From Syntrophaceae bacterium UBA1411 (GTDB lineage Bacteria > Desulfobacterota > Syntrophia > Syntrophales > Smithellaceae): a stretch of 60,816 nucleotides of DNA. Shown here one piece after another: positions 7,868 to 16,433 of this stretch. The stretch spans positions 7,785-68,600 of the forward strand of contig DBPV01000106.1 in NCBI GenBank assembly GCA_002304995.1. The letters run 5' to 3'. Both the position numbers and the translations under genes were made by a program. Position 1 is the stretch's first letter. Every line of letters starts with the position of its first letter. The notes under the pieces are model-generated. The model had not been told where the DNA came from and did not search any database. It was given only the letters and a program-made list of their open reading frames with translations.

Positions 7868-8251
7868 ATGGCGAAATTAACGATTGATGACTTGAAAAAG
7901 ATCAAAGAGAAGGTCCACAAGGAAATGTCCCTGCGCGACGGCGACCGCCGCGTCAGAATCACGGTTCATATGGGAACCTGCGGCATTGCTTCCGGCGCCA
8001 AGGAAGTCATGGATACCCTGCTGGAAGAAATCGAAGCCGCCAAGGTCAACGATGTAATCGTCACCACCTCCGGTTGCATGGGGCTTTGCAGCCGCGAACC
8101 GCTGGTGACCGTGGAAGTCGTGAACCAGGACCCCATCAAATACGAATACGTCAATCCCAACAAGATGCGGCAGATTTTCAAAAGACACGTTCTGGCCGGT
8201 GAAGTACAAACGCCCTTTGTCCTGGCGAAAGGTTCTGAAGTGATTAAATAA
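7868..8251 (+). CDS. hndB: Thioredoxin-like [2Fe-2S] hydrogenase subunit (HndB type)
   Basis: A 127-residue protein with a helical N terminus and a thioredoxin-like [2Fe-2S] domain (HMGTCGIASGAKE near residue 36 and SGCMGLCSREPL near 75). GGAGG precedes the ATG at a normal distance. HndB-like subunits occur between the NuoE-like and NuoF-like genes of NADP- or NAD-linked [FeFe] hydrogenases, where they act as an electron relay. Spacing to both neighbours is short, so one transcript is likely. Confidence 0.9.
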   Translation: MAKLTIDDLKKIKEKVHKEMSLRDGDRRVRITVHMGTCGIASGAKEVMDTLLEEIEAAKVNDVIVTTSGCMGLCSREPLVTVEVVNQDPIKYEYVNPNKMRQIFKRHVLAGEVQTPFVLAKGSEVIK

Positions 8252-8315
8252 ACACATGATCAATCATCCGGAAAGCGCTCTCCGGGACATGATTGCTAAG
8301 GAGGATATGAAATCA

Positions 8316-11300
8316 ATGAAAGTATTTCGTTCACACATACTCATTTGCGGCGGTACGGGCTGCCAGGCTTCCGGCAGCCTGGGCGTAAAAAATGCCCTTC
8401 TGGAAGAGATTGTCAAAAGAAAACTGGCCGATGAAATCAAAGTGGTTGAAACCGGCTGCAACGGATTCTGCGCGCTGGGCCCCATCATGGTGATTTACCC
8501 GGAAGGCATCATCTACATCAGCCTCAAACCGGCCGATATCCCCGAACTGGTCGAAGAACATCTGATCAAAGGCCGTATCGTTGAGAAACTGCTCTATCGC
8601 GAACCGGGCACGGACAAGGCCATTCCCACGATGCAGGACATCCCCTTCTTTGCCCATCAGGAACTGAGAGTTTTAAAGAACCGCGGATTGATCGATCCGG
8701 AAAAAATAGAAGAATACATCGCCCGCGACGGTTATGCGGGCATGGCCAAGGCGCTCACCGAAATGACGCCGGAACAGATCGTCCAGGAAATGCTGGATTC
8801 CGGTCTGCGCGGCCGCGGCGGCGCGGGATTCCCCACCGGTCTGAAATGGAAATTCGCCGCCCAGTCCAAGGGCGACGTTAAATACGTTTTGTGCAACGCC
8901 GACGAAGGCGACCCGGGCGCGTTCATGGACCGCTCGGTACTGGAAGCCGATCCCCACGCCGTTTTGGAGGGCATGGTCATCGCGGCCAAGGCCATCGGTT
9001 CGCACTCCGGCTACATCTACTGCCGCGCGGAGTATCCACTGGCCATCCACCGCCTCAACGTCGCCATCAGCCAGGCCAAAGAAGCCGGCCTTTTGGGCAA
9101 GGACATCCTCGGCACGGGCTTCGACTTCGACCTGGAAATTTACCAGGGTGCAGGCGCGTTCGTCTGCGGCGAGGAAACCGCCCTCATGACCTCCATTGAA
9201 GGCAAGCGCGGCATGCCGCGTCCCCGTCCGCCCTTCCCCGCTGTAGCGGGCCTGTGGCAGAAGCCCAGCATCCTCAACAACGTCGAAACGCTGGCCAACG
9301 TGGGACAGATCATTCTGCGCGGCGCCAAGTGGCACGCATCGGTCGGCACGGAAAAAAGCAAGGGCACGAAAGTGTTCGCTCTCACCGGCGACGTCAACAA
9401 CGTCGGTCTGGTGGAAGTGCCCATGGGCACCACGCTGGGCACCATCGTTTACGACATCGGCGGCGGCATTCCCAAGGGCAAGAAGTTTAAGGCCGCGCAA
9501 CTCGGCGGCCCGTCCGGCGGCTGTATTCCGGTTCAGCACCTTAACGCCCCGGTCGATTACGAGAAAGTCGCGGAACTGGGCGCCATCATGGGGTCCGGCG
9601 GCCTGATCGTCATGAACGAAGACAAGTGCGCCGTCGACATGGCCCGCTTCTTCATGGACTTCTGCCAGGACGAGTCCTGCGGCAAGTGCACCCCCTGCCG
9701 CGAAGGCACGAAGCGCATGCTGGATATTTTAACGGGCATCACCAAAGGCAAGGGCAAGGCCGGCGACATCGAGCTGCTCGAGGAAATGGCCGGCGTCATT
9801 AAAAATGCGGCTCTGTGCGGCTTGGGCCAGACGGCTCCCAATCCCGTTTTGAGCACCCTCAGATATTTCCGGAAAGAATACGAAGAGCACATCTTCGAAC
9901 ATCGTTGCCGCGCCACCGTCTGCTCGGCAATGTACAAATCTCCCTGCCAGCACACCTGCCCGATTGAGATGGATATTCCGTCCTACATCGCGCTGGTGCG
10001 TGAAGGCCGGTTTGAAGACGCCTACAAGATCCTGCTTCAGACCAATCCCTTCCCGTCCGTCTGCGGGCGCGTCTGCGACCACAAGTGCCAGACCAAGTGC
10101 CGCCGCGGCAACATGGACGAACCGCTGGCCATCAAGTTCCTGAAGCGCTTCATCACGGACAATGCCCCGCGTCCGAAAACGGATCCGGTCGCGGTCACCC
10201 GCAAGGAAAAGATCGCGGTTGTCGGCGCCGGCCCCGCCGGCCTGACGGCGGCGCGCGATCTCGCGCTGCGCGGCTACAAGGTGACCGTGTTTGAAGAACT
10301 CTCCTACGCGGGCGGCATGCTCCGCTGGGGTATTCCCGCGTACCGCCTGCCCCGCAACATCCTGCAGGGCGAAATCGACGATATCACCGCGCTGGGCGTG
10401 GAGATCCGCCTCAACACCCGCGTCGGACGCGATGTTTCGTTTGCACAGCTCGAAAAGGATTTCGATTACGTCTATCTCGCCACCGGCGCGCACAAGAGCC
10501 AGAAGATGCGCGTTCCCGGCGAAGATCTGGGCAACGTGTTCGGCGGCGTTGAATTCCTGCGCGACTTCAACGACAGCGAAGAAAAGTGGCTCAAAGGCGA
10601 GAAAACGCTGGGCAAGAAAGTCGCCGTCATCGGCGGCGGCAACTCGGCAATCGACGCGGCCCGCGTCGCACTCCGGCTCGGCTCCGACGTCACCATCCTG
10701 TATCGCCGTTTGAGACAGGATATGCCGGCGGCGGAAGAGGAGATCAAGGCGGCGGAAGAAGAAGGCATCAAGATCGAATACCTGGTCGCCCCGCTGAAAA
10801 TCGACGGCGCGAAAGACAAGGTCAAATCCATTACCTGCCAGCGAATGAAGCTGGGCGATTTCGACGCAAGCGGCCGCAAGAAACCCGTTCCGATCGAAGG
10901 GGCCGAATTCACCCTGAACGTGGATGCGATCGTCGCGGCCATCGGCCAGGTGCCGGATATGAGCTTCATCGACAAGACAGTCGGCGTCGAAGTGAACAAA
11001 TGGGATTGCTACACGGTCGGCAAGGGATTCAAGTCCCGCACGACGAATCCCCGCTACTTCGCCGGCGGTGACGCCGAAACCGGCCCCGATACCGTCATCG
11101 CGGCCATCGGCGCCGGCCATCAGGCGGCCGATGACATCGACGCGGCCATCCGCGCGGCCAACAACGAACCGGCCTACGTGAAACCGGCGCGCGAAGAAAT
11201 CCTCGTTCCGCTGGTGATCGACGAAGAAACGGCCGAGGCGCCGCAGATGCCGATGCCCGAAATGCATGCCGCCACGCGCAAGATGAGTTTTGCGGAAGTG

Positions 11301-11372
11301 GAACTGGGCTTCACCCGGGAAGACGCCATCAAGGAAGCCTGCCGCTGTCTGCGTTGCGACGCCGCCGTTTAA
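8316..11372 (+). CDS. NuoF-like flavin subunit of [FeFe] hydrogenase fused to GltD-like FAD/NAD(P)H oxidoreductase
   Basis: A protein of 1018 residues, far longer than a normal HndC/HydB (~600). Order: thioredoxin-like [2Fe-2S] domain (CGGTGCQASG ~11; TGCNGFCALG ~47), NuoF FMN/NADH domain (GRGGAGFPTG ~165), SLBB region, NuoF [4Fe-4S] motif (SCGKCTPCREGT ~451). From ~530 a GltD/NfnB-like module adds cysteine-rich Fe-S motifs (CQHTCP, CGRVCDHKC), a first dinucleotide fold (GAGPAG ~636) and a second (GGGNSA ~772), ending near GGDAETGPDT. It should oxidise or reduce NAD(P)H at two sites and may take part in electron bifurcation or confurcation. AAGGAGG at 8298-8304 favours the ATG at 8316; 8307 and 8256 are alternatives. 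Confidence 0.92.
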   Translation: MKVFRSHILICGGTGCQASGSLGVKNALLEEIVKRKLADEIKVVETGCNGFCALGPIMVIYPEGIIYISLKPADIPELVEEHLIKGRIVEKLLYREPGTDKAIPTMQDIPFFAHQELRVLKNRGLIDPEKIEEYIARDGYAGMAKALTEMTPEQIVQEMLDSGLRGRGGAGFPTGLKWKFAAQSKGDVKYVLCNADEGDPGAFMDRSVLEADPHAVLEGMVIAAKAIGSHSGYIYCRAEYPLAIHRLNVAISQAKEAGLLGKDILGTGFDFDLEIYQGAGAFVCGEETALMTSIEGKRGMPRPRPPFPAVAGLWQKPSILNNVETLANVGQIILRGAKWHASVGTEKSKGTKVFALTGDVNNVGLVEVPMGTTLGTIVYDIGGGIPKGKKFKAAQLGGPSGGCIPVQHLNAPVDYEKVAELGAIMGSGGLIVMNEDKCAVDMARFFMDFCQDESCGKCTPCREGTKRMLDILTGITKGKGKAGDIELLEEMAGVIKNAALCGLGQTAPNPVLSTLRYFRKEYEEHIFEHRCRATVCSAMYKSPCQHTCPIEMDIPSYIALVREGRFEDAYKILLQTNPFPSVCGRVCDHKCQTKCRRGNMDEPLAIKFLKRFITDNAPRPKTDPVAVTRKEKIAVVGAGPAGLTAARDLALRGYKVTVFEELSYAGGMLRWGIPAYRLPRNILQGEIDDITALGVEIRLNTRVGRDVSFAQLEKDFDYVYLATGAHKSQKMRVPGEDLGNVFGGVEFLRDFNDSEEKWLKGEKTLGKKVAVIGGGNSAIDAARVALRLGSDVTILYRRLRQDMPAAEEEIKAAEEEGIKIEYLVAPLKIDGAKDKVKSITCQRMKLGDFDASGRKKPVPIEGAEFTLNVDAIVAAIGQVPDMSFIDKTVGVEVNKWDCYTVGKGFKSRTTNPRYFAGGDAETGPDTVIAAIGAGHQAADDIDAAIRAANNEPAYVKPAREEILVPLVIDEETAEAPQMPMPEMHAATRKMSFAEVELGFTREDAIKEACRCLRCDAAV

Positions 11373-11478
11373 TGCGTGTTGCGCAGGGATCAGAATCCCA
11401 GCCTTAAACCGCTGCAACCGGGCGGAGGCGCTGCACCCAGCCCTCCGCCCTTTTCAGATACGCACAAGGAGATTTTTC

Positions 11479-13239
11479 ATGTCTACGGTAAAATTGACTA
11501 TCGATAATCGTCCGGTGGAAGCCCCCGCCGGCGCCACCATTCTGGAAGCGGCCCGCAGCGCCGGAATCAAGATTCCCACGCTTTGCGCCTGGCCGGAAAT
11601 TCATCACACTCCCGGCGCCTGCCGCGTCTGCATGACGGAAGTGGAAGGCCAGCGGTCCTTGATTGCCGCCTGCGTTTTCCCCGTGTCCGACGGCATGGTC
11701 GTCCGTACCAACACGGAAAAAGTCCGCAAGGCCAGAAAAATGGTCGTGGAACTGCTTTTGGCCAATCATCCCCAGGAATGCAACTTCTGCGTCCGCAACG
11801 GCAGCTGCGAGCTGCAGAAGGTGGCCGAATTCGTCGGCCTCAAGGAAATCCGTTTTCCCTACACGCCGTTTCCCCAGGAAGGCCTCATCGACCGCTCCAG
11901 CCCGTCGATTGTCCGGGACAACCGCAAGTGCATTGAATGTCACCGCTGCGTCACCGTCTGCGAGCAGATTCAGACGGTCAGCGTTCTGACGCCGGCGCAC
12001 CGCGGCAGCGCCGTCAAGGTGACTCCCGCTTTCGACCTGCCGCTCATTGAATCGAACTGCGTCGCCTGCGGACAGTGCATTCTGGCCTGCCCGGTCGGCG
12101 CCCTTTACGAGAAGGACGACGTCGAGCAGGTCTGGGCCGCTTTACAGGATCCGACCAAGCATGTCATCGTTCAGGAGGCGCCGGCCATCCGCGCGGCGCT
12201 CGGCGAAGAATTCGGCATGCCGCCCGGCTCGCTCGTCACCGGCAAGATGACCGCCGCCCTGCGCCGCCTGGGCTTTGACAAGGTGTTCGACACCAACTTC
12301 ACCGCGGACCTCACCATCATCGAGGAAGGCAACGAACTGCTCAAACGCGTGAAGGAAGGCGGCACGCTGCCCATGATCACCTCGTGCAGCCCCGGCTGGA
12401 TCAAATTCTGCGAGCATTTCTATCCCGAGCTGCTGCCGCATCTTTCCACCTGCAAATCCCCGCAGCAGATGTTCGGCGCGCTGGCCAAAACCTACTACGC
12501 CGAGTTCGCGGGTATCGATCCCAAAAACATCGTTTCGGTTTCCATCATGCCCTGCACCGCCAAAAAATTCGAGGCCCAGCGTCCCGAAATGGCCGCGAGC
12601 GGCTATCGCGACGTGGATTACGTGCTCACCACGCGCGAGCTCGGCCGGATGATCCGCGAAGCGGGCATCGATTTCGAAAACCTGGCCGACGAAGACTACG
12701 ACGCGCCCATGGGCGAATACACGGGCGCAGGAACGATCTTCGGCGCCACCGGCGGCGTGATGGAAGCCGCGCTGCGAACGGTTTATGCGGTGGTGACCGG
12801 CGGAAATCTGCCGAGTCTCGATATCACGCCGGTCCGCGGCCTGGAGGGCGTCAAGGAAGCCTCGGTGAAAGTCGGCGCTCTGGGCAACGTCAAAGTCGCC
12901 GTCGCCCACGGTCTGGGCAACGCCCGCAAGCTTATGGATAAAATCCGCGACGGCAAGGCCGACTATGCGTTTATCGAAGTGATGTGCTGTCCGGGCGGCT
13001 GCATTTCCGGCGGCGGGGAGCCCATTCCCACCAACAACGACATCCGCGTCAAGCGGTCGCAGGCGCTTTACGCCGACGACGGAAAGGTTCAGAAAAAGCG
13101 CCAGTCGCATGAAAACGAATCCGTGAAGAAGCTCTACGACAAGTTCCTCAAGGAACCGCTGGGGCACAAGTCCCACGAGCTTTTGCATACGCACTATACG
13201 AAACGGGGTACGGAATTGCCTCAACGCCGGGAAAAATAG
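11479..13239 (+). CDS. hndD: NAD-linked [FeFe] hydrogenase catalytic subunit (HndD/HydA type)
   Basis: A 586-residue catalytic subunit. N-terminal NuoG-like part: [2Fe-2S] (CAWPEIHHTPGACRVC), His-Cys cluster (HPQECNFCVRNGSC), then two [4Fe-4S] motifs (CIECHRCVTVC, CVACGQCILAC). The H-cluster domain carries TSCSPGW (~301), MPCTAKK (~356) and VMCCPGGCISGGG (~500), followed by the small-subunit-like tail. All cluster motifs expected for an active group A enzyme are present. The ATG at 11479 has AAGGAG eight bases upstream; the longer reading frame runs into the previous gene. With the three preceding genes it should form an HndABCD-type complex coupling NAD(P)H, perhaps with ferredoxin, to H2. 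Confidence 0.95.
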   Translation: MSTVKLTIDNRPVEAPAGATILEAARSAGIKIPTLCAWPEIHHTPGACRVCMTEVEGQRSLIAACVFPVSDGMVVRTNTEKVRKARKMVVELLLANHPQECNFCVRNGSCELQKVAEFVGLKEIRFPYTPFPQEGLIDRSSPSIVRDNRKCIECHRCVTVCEQIQTVSVLTPAHRGSAVKVTPAFDLPLIESNCVACGQCILACPVGALYEKDDVEQVWAALQDPTKHVIVQEAPAIRAALGEEFGMPPGSLVTGKMTAALRRLGFDKVFDTNFTADLTIIEEGNELLKRVKEGGTLPMITSCSPGWIKFCEHFYPELLPHLSTCKSPQQMFGALAKTYYAEFAGIDPKNIVSVSIMPCTAKKFEAQRPEMAASGYRDVDYVLTTRELGRMIREAGIDFENLADEDYDAPMGEYTGAGTIFGATGGVMEAALRTVYAVVTGGNLPSLDITPVRGLEGVKEASVKVGALGNVKVAVAHGLGNARKLMDKIRDGKADYAFIEVMCCPGGCISGGGEPIPTNNDIRVKRSQALYADDGKVQKKRQSHENESVKKLYDKFLKEPLGHKSHELLHTHYTKRGTELPQRREK

Positions 13240-13270
13240 ACTTTTTCCGTTCGGCGTTCACGATTTCCAG

Positions 13271-13303
13271 GAGGTTTGCCCCGTCCGGGCAGACCTCTTT
13301 TTT
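13271..13303 (+). terminator. Intrinsic terminator after the hydrogenase operon
   Basis: Stem GAGGTTTGCCC with GGGCAGACCTC (one G-U pair), loop CGTCC, then six T. It ends only 11 bases before the aspartase-like start codon, so that gene depends on read-through or on a promoter inside or before the hairpin. Confidence 0.8.
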
Positions 13304-13314
13304 CTGGGACCGCC

Positions 13315-14697
13315 ATGACCGATTGCAGAACCGAAAAGGATTTTTTAGGCGCGCTGGACGTCCCGCGCGACGCCTACTGGGGCATCCACACCGAGCGCGC
13401 CCGGCGCAATTTCCGCATCAGTTCGCTTACCGTCCATCCGGAGCTCATCCGGGCGCTGGCCGTGGTGAAACAAGCCTGCTGCCTGGCCAATGCCGAGGCG
13501 GGGGGATTGCCTTCGGAAAAGGCCGCGGCCATCGGCCGGGCCGCCCGGGAAATCGCGGCGGGCGGGCTTTTCGATCAGTTTCCGCTCGACGCCCTGCAGG
13601 GCGGTGCGGGAACCTCCACCAACATGAATCTCAACGAAGTCATCGCCAACCGCGCCATTGAGCTTTTAGGCGGCGCCAAAGGCGACTACGCGATCGTTTC
13701 TCCGCTGGACGACGTGAATCGCCATCAGTCGACCAACGACGTCTATCCTACGGCCCTCAGGATCGCCGCCATCCGGCGTCTGCGCAGTCTCGCCGCCGAA
13801 GCGGCCGCGCTGCAGGGCGCCCTGCAGGAAAAAGAAAAGGCATTCGCCCCCATCGTTAAAATGGGCCGCACCGAGCTGCAGGATGCCGTACCGATCACGC
13901 TGGGCGCCGAATTTTCCGCCTTTGCCGAGGCGGTCGGCCGCGACCGCTGGCGGACGTTCAAGTGCGAGGAGCGTCTGCGCGTGGTGAATCTCGGCGGTAC
14001 GGCCGTCGGCACGGGCCTTGCCGCGCCCCGCGACTACATTTTTCTGGTCGTCGAAAAATTGCGGGAACTCACGGGTCTGGGCCTTTCCCGCGGTGAAAAT
14101 CTGATGGGCGAAACGGCCAACGCCGATGCGTTTGTGGAAGTCTCCGGCATCCTCAAGGCGCACGCCGTCAATCTCATCAAGATCGCGGGCGACCTTCGGC
14201 AGATGAATTTCCTGGGCGAAATCCATCTCCCCCGCCTGCAGGCCGGCTCCTCCATCATGCCCGGCAAGGTCAATCCCGTTGGAACGGAAGCCGCCATCCA
14301 GGCGGGCGTCAAGGTCATCGCCAACGACGCCATCGTCGCCGAAGCGGCGGCGCTGGGCACGTTCCAGATCAACGAATTTCTGCCGCTTCTGGCCTGCGCG
14401 CTTCTGGAATCCCTGGATCTGCTCGCGGGTATTGACAAACTCCTTGCCGGACAGGTAAAGCAACTCAGCGCCGATCCGCAGCGGTGCGGGGAATTCGTCG
14501 ATAAAAGCCCCGCGATCATCACCGCGCTGCTCCCCGCCGTGGGCTACGAACGGGCGGCGGCGCTGGCCGCGGAATTCTCGGCCGGACAGGAAAAAAACAT
14601 GCGGACGTTTCTCATTCAGAAACTGGGCGCCGATCTGGTGGAGCGCTGCCTGTCGCCTTTTGCCCTGACGGCGCTGGGGTATCGCGACCGTGGATAA
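13315..14697 (+). CDS. Aspartate ammonia-lyase/fumarase-superfamily protein beside hydF
   Basis: A 460-residue protein of the aspartase/fumarase superfamily. The signature loop reads GSSIMPGKVNP (~residue 322). Other conserved segments are GGAGTSTNMN, HQSTNDVYPTA and GRTELQDAVPI. This set suits aspartase more than argininosuccinate or adenylosuccinate lyase. The start at 13315 lies just after a terminator and has a weak ribosome site (GGGA). It overlaps hydF by eight bases, so the two are translated together. Linkage of an aspartase-like gene to [FeFe]-hydrogenase maturation genes suggests supply of ammonia or a precursor during H-cluster assembly; this is inference. Confidence 0.85.
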   Translation: MTDCRTEKDFLGALDVPRDAYWGIHTERARRNFRISSLTVHPELIRALAVVKQACCLANAEAGGLPSEKAAAIGRAAREIAAGGLFDQFPLDALQGGAGTSTNMNLNEVIANRAIELLGGAKGDYAIVSPLDDVNRHQSTNDVYPTALRIAAIRRLRSLAAEAAALQGALQEKEKAFAPIVKMGRTELQDAVPITLGAEFSAFAEAVGRDRWRTFKCEERLRVVNLGGTAVGTGLAAPRDYIFLVVEKLRELTGLGLSRGENLMGETANADAFVEVSGILKAHAVNLIKIAGDLRQMNFLGEIHLPRLQAGSSIMPGKVNPVGTEAAIQAGVKVIANDAIVAEAAALGTFQINEFLPLLACALLESLDLLAGIDKLLAGQVKQLSADPQRCGEFVDKSPAIITALLPAVGYERAAALAAEFSAGQEKNMRTFLIQKLGADLVERCLSPFALTALGYRDRG

Positions 14698-15937
14698 GAC
14701 GCCGAAAGCCAACCGCCTGCACATCGCGCTTCTGGGGCGCACGAATGTGGGCAAGTCCAGCCTGCTCAACCTGATAATCGGGCAGGATATCGCCATCACC
14801 TCTACCGTCGCGGGCACGACGACCGACATCGTTGAAAAAGCCATGGAACTCCTGCCGCTGGGGCCCGTCCTGTTTCTCGATACGGCCGGCCTTGACGACG
14901 TCTCCGAACTCGCCGGCGCGCGGCTGGAAAAAACCGCGCAGGTCTTCGACCGCGCGGACGCAGTCATTCTGGTTGTGGAGGCAGACGTCTGGACCGCCGA
15001 CGAGGAAGCCGTGCTGGCCGAAGCGGAAAAACGCCGGATTCCCGTTCTCGCCGTCGTCAACAAGATCGACCTGGCGCCCCCCTCTTCCGAATATCTGAAC
15101 TTTCTGCGGCAGAAGGCAAGAACCGTTCTGACCGTCTCGTGCGCCGATCCGGTTGAGCGGGAAACCTACCTGAACGAACTGAAAAAACGCCTCCTCGCAG
15201 TTGCGCCGGCCGATTTTCTGGCCGCGCCGTCGCTGGTCGGCGATTTGCTGCCGCCGGGCGGCCTGGCCGTCCTGGTGGTGCCGATCGACCTGCAGGCGCC
15301 CAAAGGGCGGCTGATTCTTCCGCAGGTGCAGACGCTGCGCGACATTCTGGACAATGACGCGCAGGCGCTGGTCGTCAAGGAAAGAGAACTGGCCGCCGCG
15401 CTCGCCAATCTCCGTCAGCCCCCCTCGCTCGTGGTGACGGACTCGCAGGCGATTCTGAAAGTTACAGCCGACGTTCCCCCCGCCATTCCCGTCACGACCT
15501 TTTCCATTTTGTTCGCCAGGCAAAAATCCGACCTGGCCGCCATGGCGGCGGGCGCCGCGGCCATCGACCGGCTGAATCCCGGCGACCGGGTCCTCATCGC
15601 CGAAGCCTGCTCGCACCACGCGCTCGAAGACGACATCGGCCGCGTGAAAATACCGCGCTGGCTCCGCCAGTACGTCGGCGGCGATCTGCAGATCGACACG
15701 GCCTGCGGCCGCGACTATCCGGACAATCTCGCGGATTACCGCCTGATCTTTCACTGCGGCGCCTGCATGCTCAACCGCCGCGAAATGCTGTCGCGACTGG
15801 CCAGGGCCAGAGCCGCCGGCGTGCCTGTGACCAATTACGGCGTCGCCATTTCCTTTCTGCAGGGCGTTCTGGCGCGCAGCCTCGCCCCCTTCCCCGCCGC
15901 GCTCGCGGCCTTTGAAAAAGCCGTCCAAAAGGCCTGA
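14690..15937 (+). CDS. hydF: [FeFe] hydrogenase H-cluster maturation GTPase HydF
   Basis: A 415-residue HydF. The N-terminal GTPase domain has the P loop (GRTNVGKSSL), switch (GTTTD), DTAGLDD and NKID motifs. The C-terminal cluster-binding domain has EACSHH (~residue 303) and HCGACMLN (~360), the conserved residues that bind the scaffold [4Fe-4S] cluster. HydF is the scaffold that receives the diiron subcluster made by HydG and HydE and passes it to apo-hydrogenase. The GTG start lies inside the aspartase-like gene. Its partners hydG and hydE are ~39 kb away in this window. Confidence 0.95.
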   Translation: MDKTPKANRLHIALLGRTNVGKSSLLNLIIGQDIAITSTVAGTTTDIVEKAMELLPLGPVLFLDTAGLDDVSELAGARLEKTAQVFDRADAVILVVEADVWTADEEAVLAEAEKRRIPVLAVVNKIDLAPPSSEYLNFLRQKARTVLTVSCADPVERETYLNELKKRLLAVAPADFLAAPSLVGDLLPPGGLAVLVVPIDLQAPKGRLILPQVQTLRDILDNDAQALVVKERELAAALANLRQPPSLVVTDSQAILKVTADVPPAIPVTTFSILFARQKSDLAAMAAGAAAIDRLNPGDRVLIAEACSHHALEDDIGRVKIPRWLRQYVGGDLQIDTACGRDYPDNLADYRLIFHCGACMLNRREMLSRLARARAAGVPVTNYGVAISFLQGVLARSLAPFPAALAAFEKAVQKA

Positions 15938-16083
15938 TGCTTTTCGCCGAAGGCCGGAAAAAACGCATTTTGTCTCTTGATGAAAAAATAAAAAAGATTT
16001 AGATTGGCGTCGAAGTTCGCTGTCGTTTTGATTTGCCAAATCAAAATAATTCACCCTCCAGCGACAAAGGAGTAGAAAGACAT

Positions 16084-16386
16084 ATGAAAACCTGGAAAAA
16101 AGCCGTTCTGTGTGTGTGCGCCGTCGTGTTCGCTGTCGCCACCGTTACCGTCATCGTCAACGCCGGCGGTCCGCCCCTGAAGGAAAAGACGTGCAGCGCC
16201 TGCCATTCGGACTATGCCAAGATCCTGCCCAAGCCCCATCCGGACGTCGATAAAAGCGCCCCCTGCCTGTCCTGCCATGCGCAAAAGCCGGGCAGCGACG
16301 AACCGACCAAGTTCTCCACCGGCGTCCACAAAGCCCACCAGGGCGAAAAGACCAAGCTGGAATGCAACGCCTGCCATGCGCTCTAA
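16084..16386 (+). CDS. Small periplasmic triheme c-type cytochrome
   Basis: A 100-residue protein with an N-terminal signal segment (KKAVLCVCAVVFAVATVTVI) and three heme-binding motifs: CSACH, CLSCH and CNACH, the last near the C terminus. Extra histidines could serve as distal ligands, in the manner of cytochrome c3/c7-like proteins. ATG 16084 has AAGGAG 11 bases upstream. It probably moves electrons in the periplasm. It stands alone and is closed by a perfect-palindrome terminator directly after the stop. Confidence 0.88.
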   Translation: MKTWKKAVLCVCAVVFAVATVTVIVNAGGPPLKEKTCSACHSDYAKILPKPHPDVDKSAPCLSCHAQKPGSDEPTKFSTGVHKAHQGEKTKLECNACHAL

Positions 16387-16395
16387 CGGGAACCG

Positions 16396-16433
16396 CGCCG
16401 TCTGATCCGATCGGATCAGACGGCGTTTTTTTT
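16396..16433 (+). terminator. Strong intrinsic terminator, perfect palindrome
   Basis: CGCCGTCTGATCCGA is followed directly by its exact reverse complement and then eight T. It closes the cytochrome gene. It abuts the stop of the opposite-strand flavoprotein gene, but there is no A tract on the other side, so it is best read as a plus-strand terminator. Confidence 0.92.

Noticed and set aside
9729..11417. Long minus-strand open frame opposite the NuoF-GltD fusion
   Set aside because: Antisense shadow with low-complexity arginine, alanine and histidine content; the plus strand holds complete enzyme motifs.
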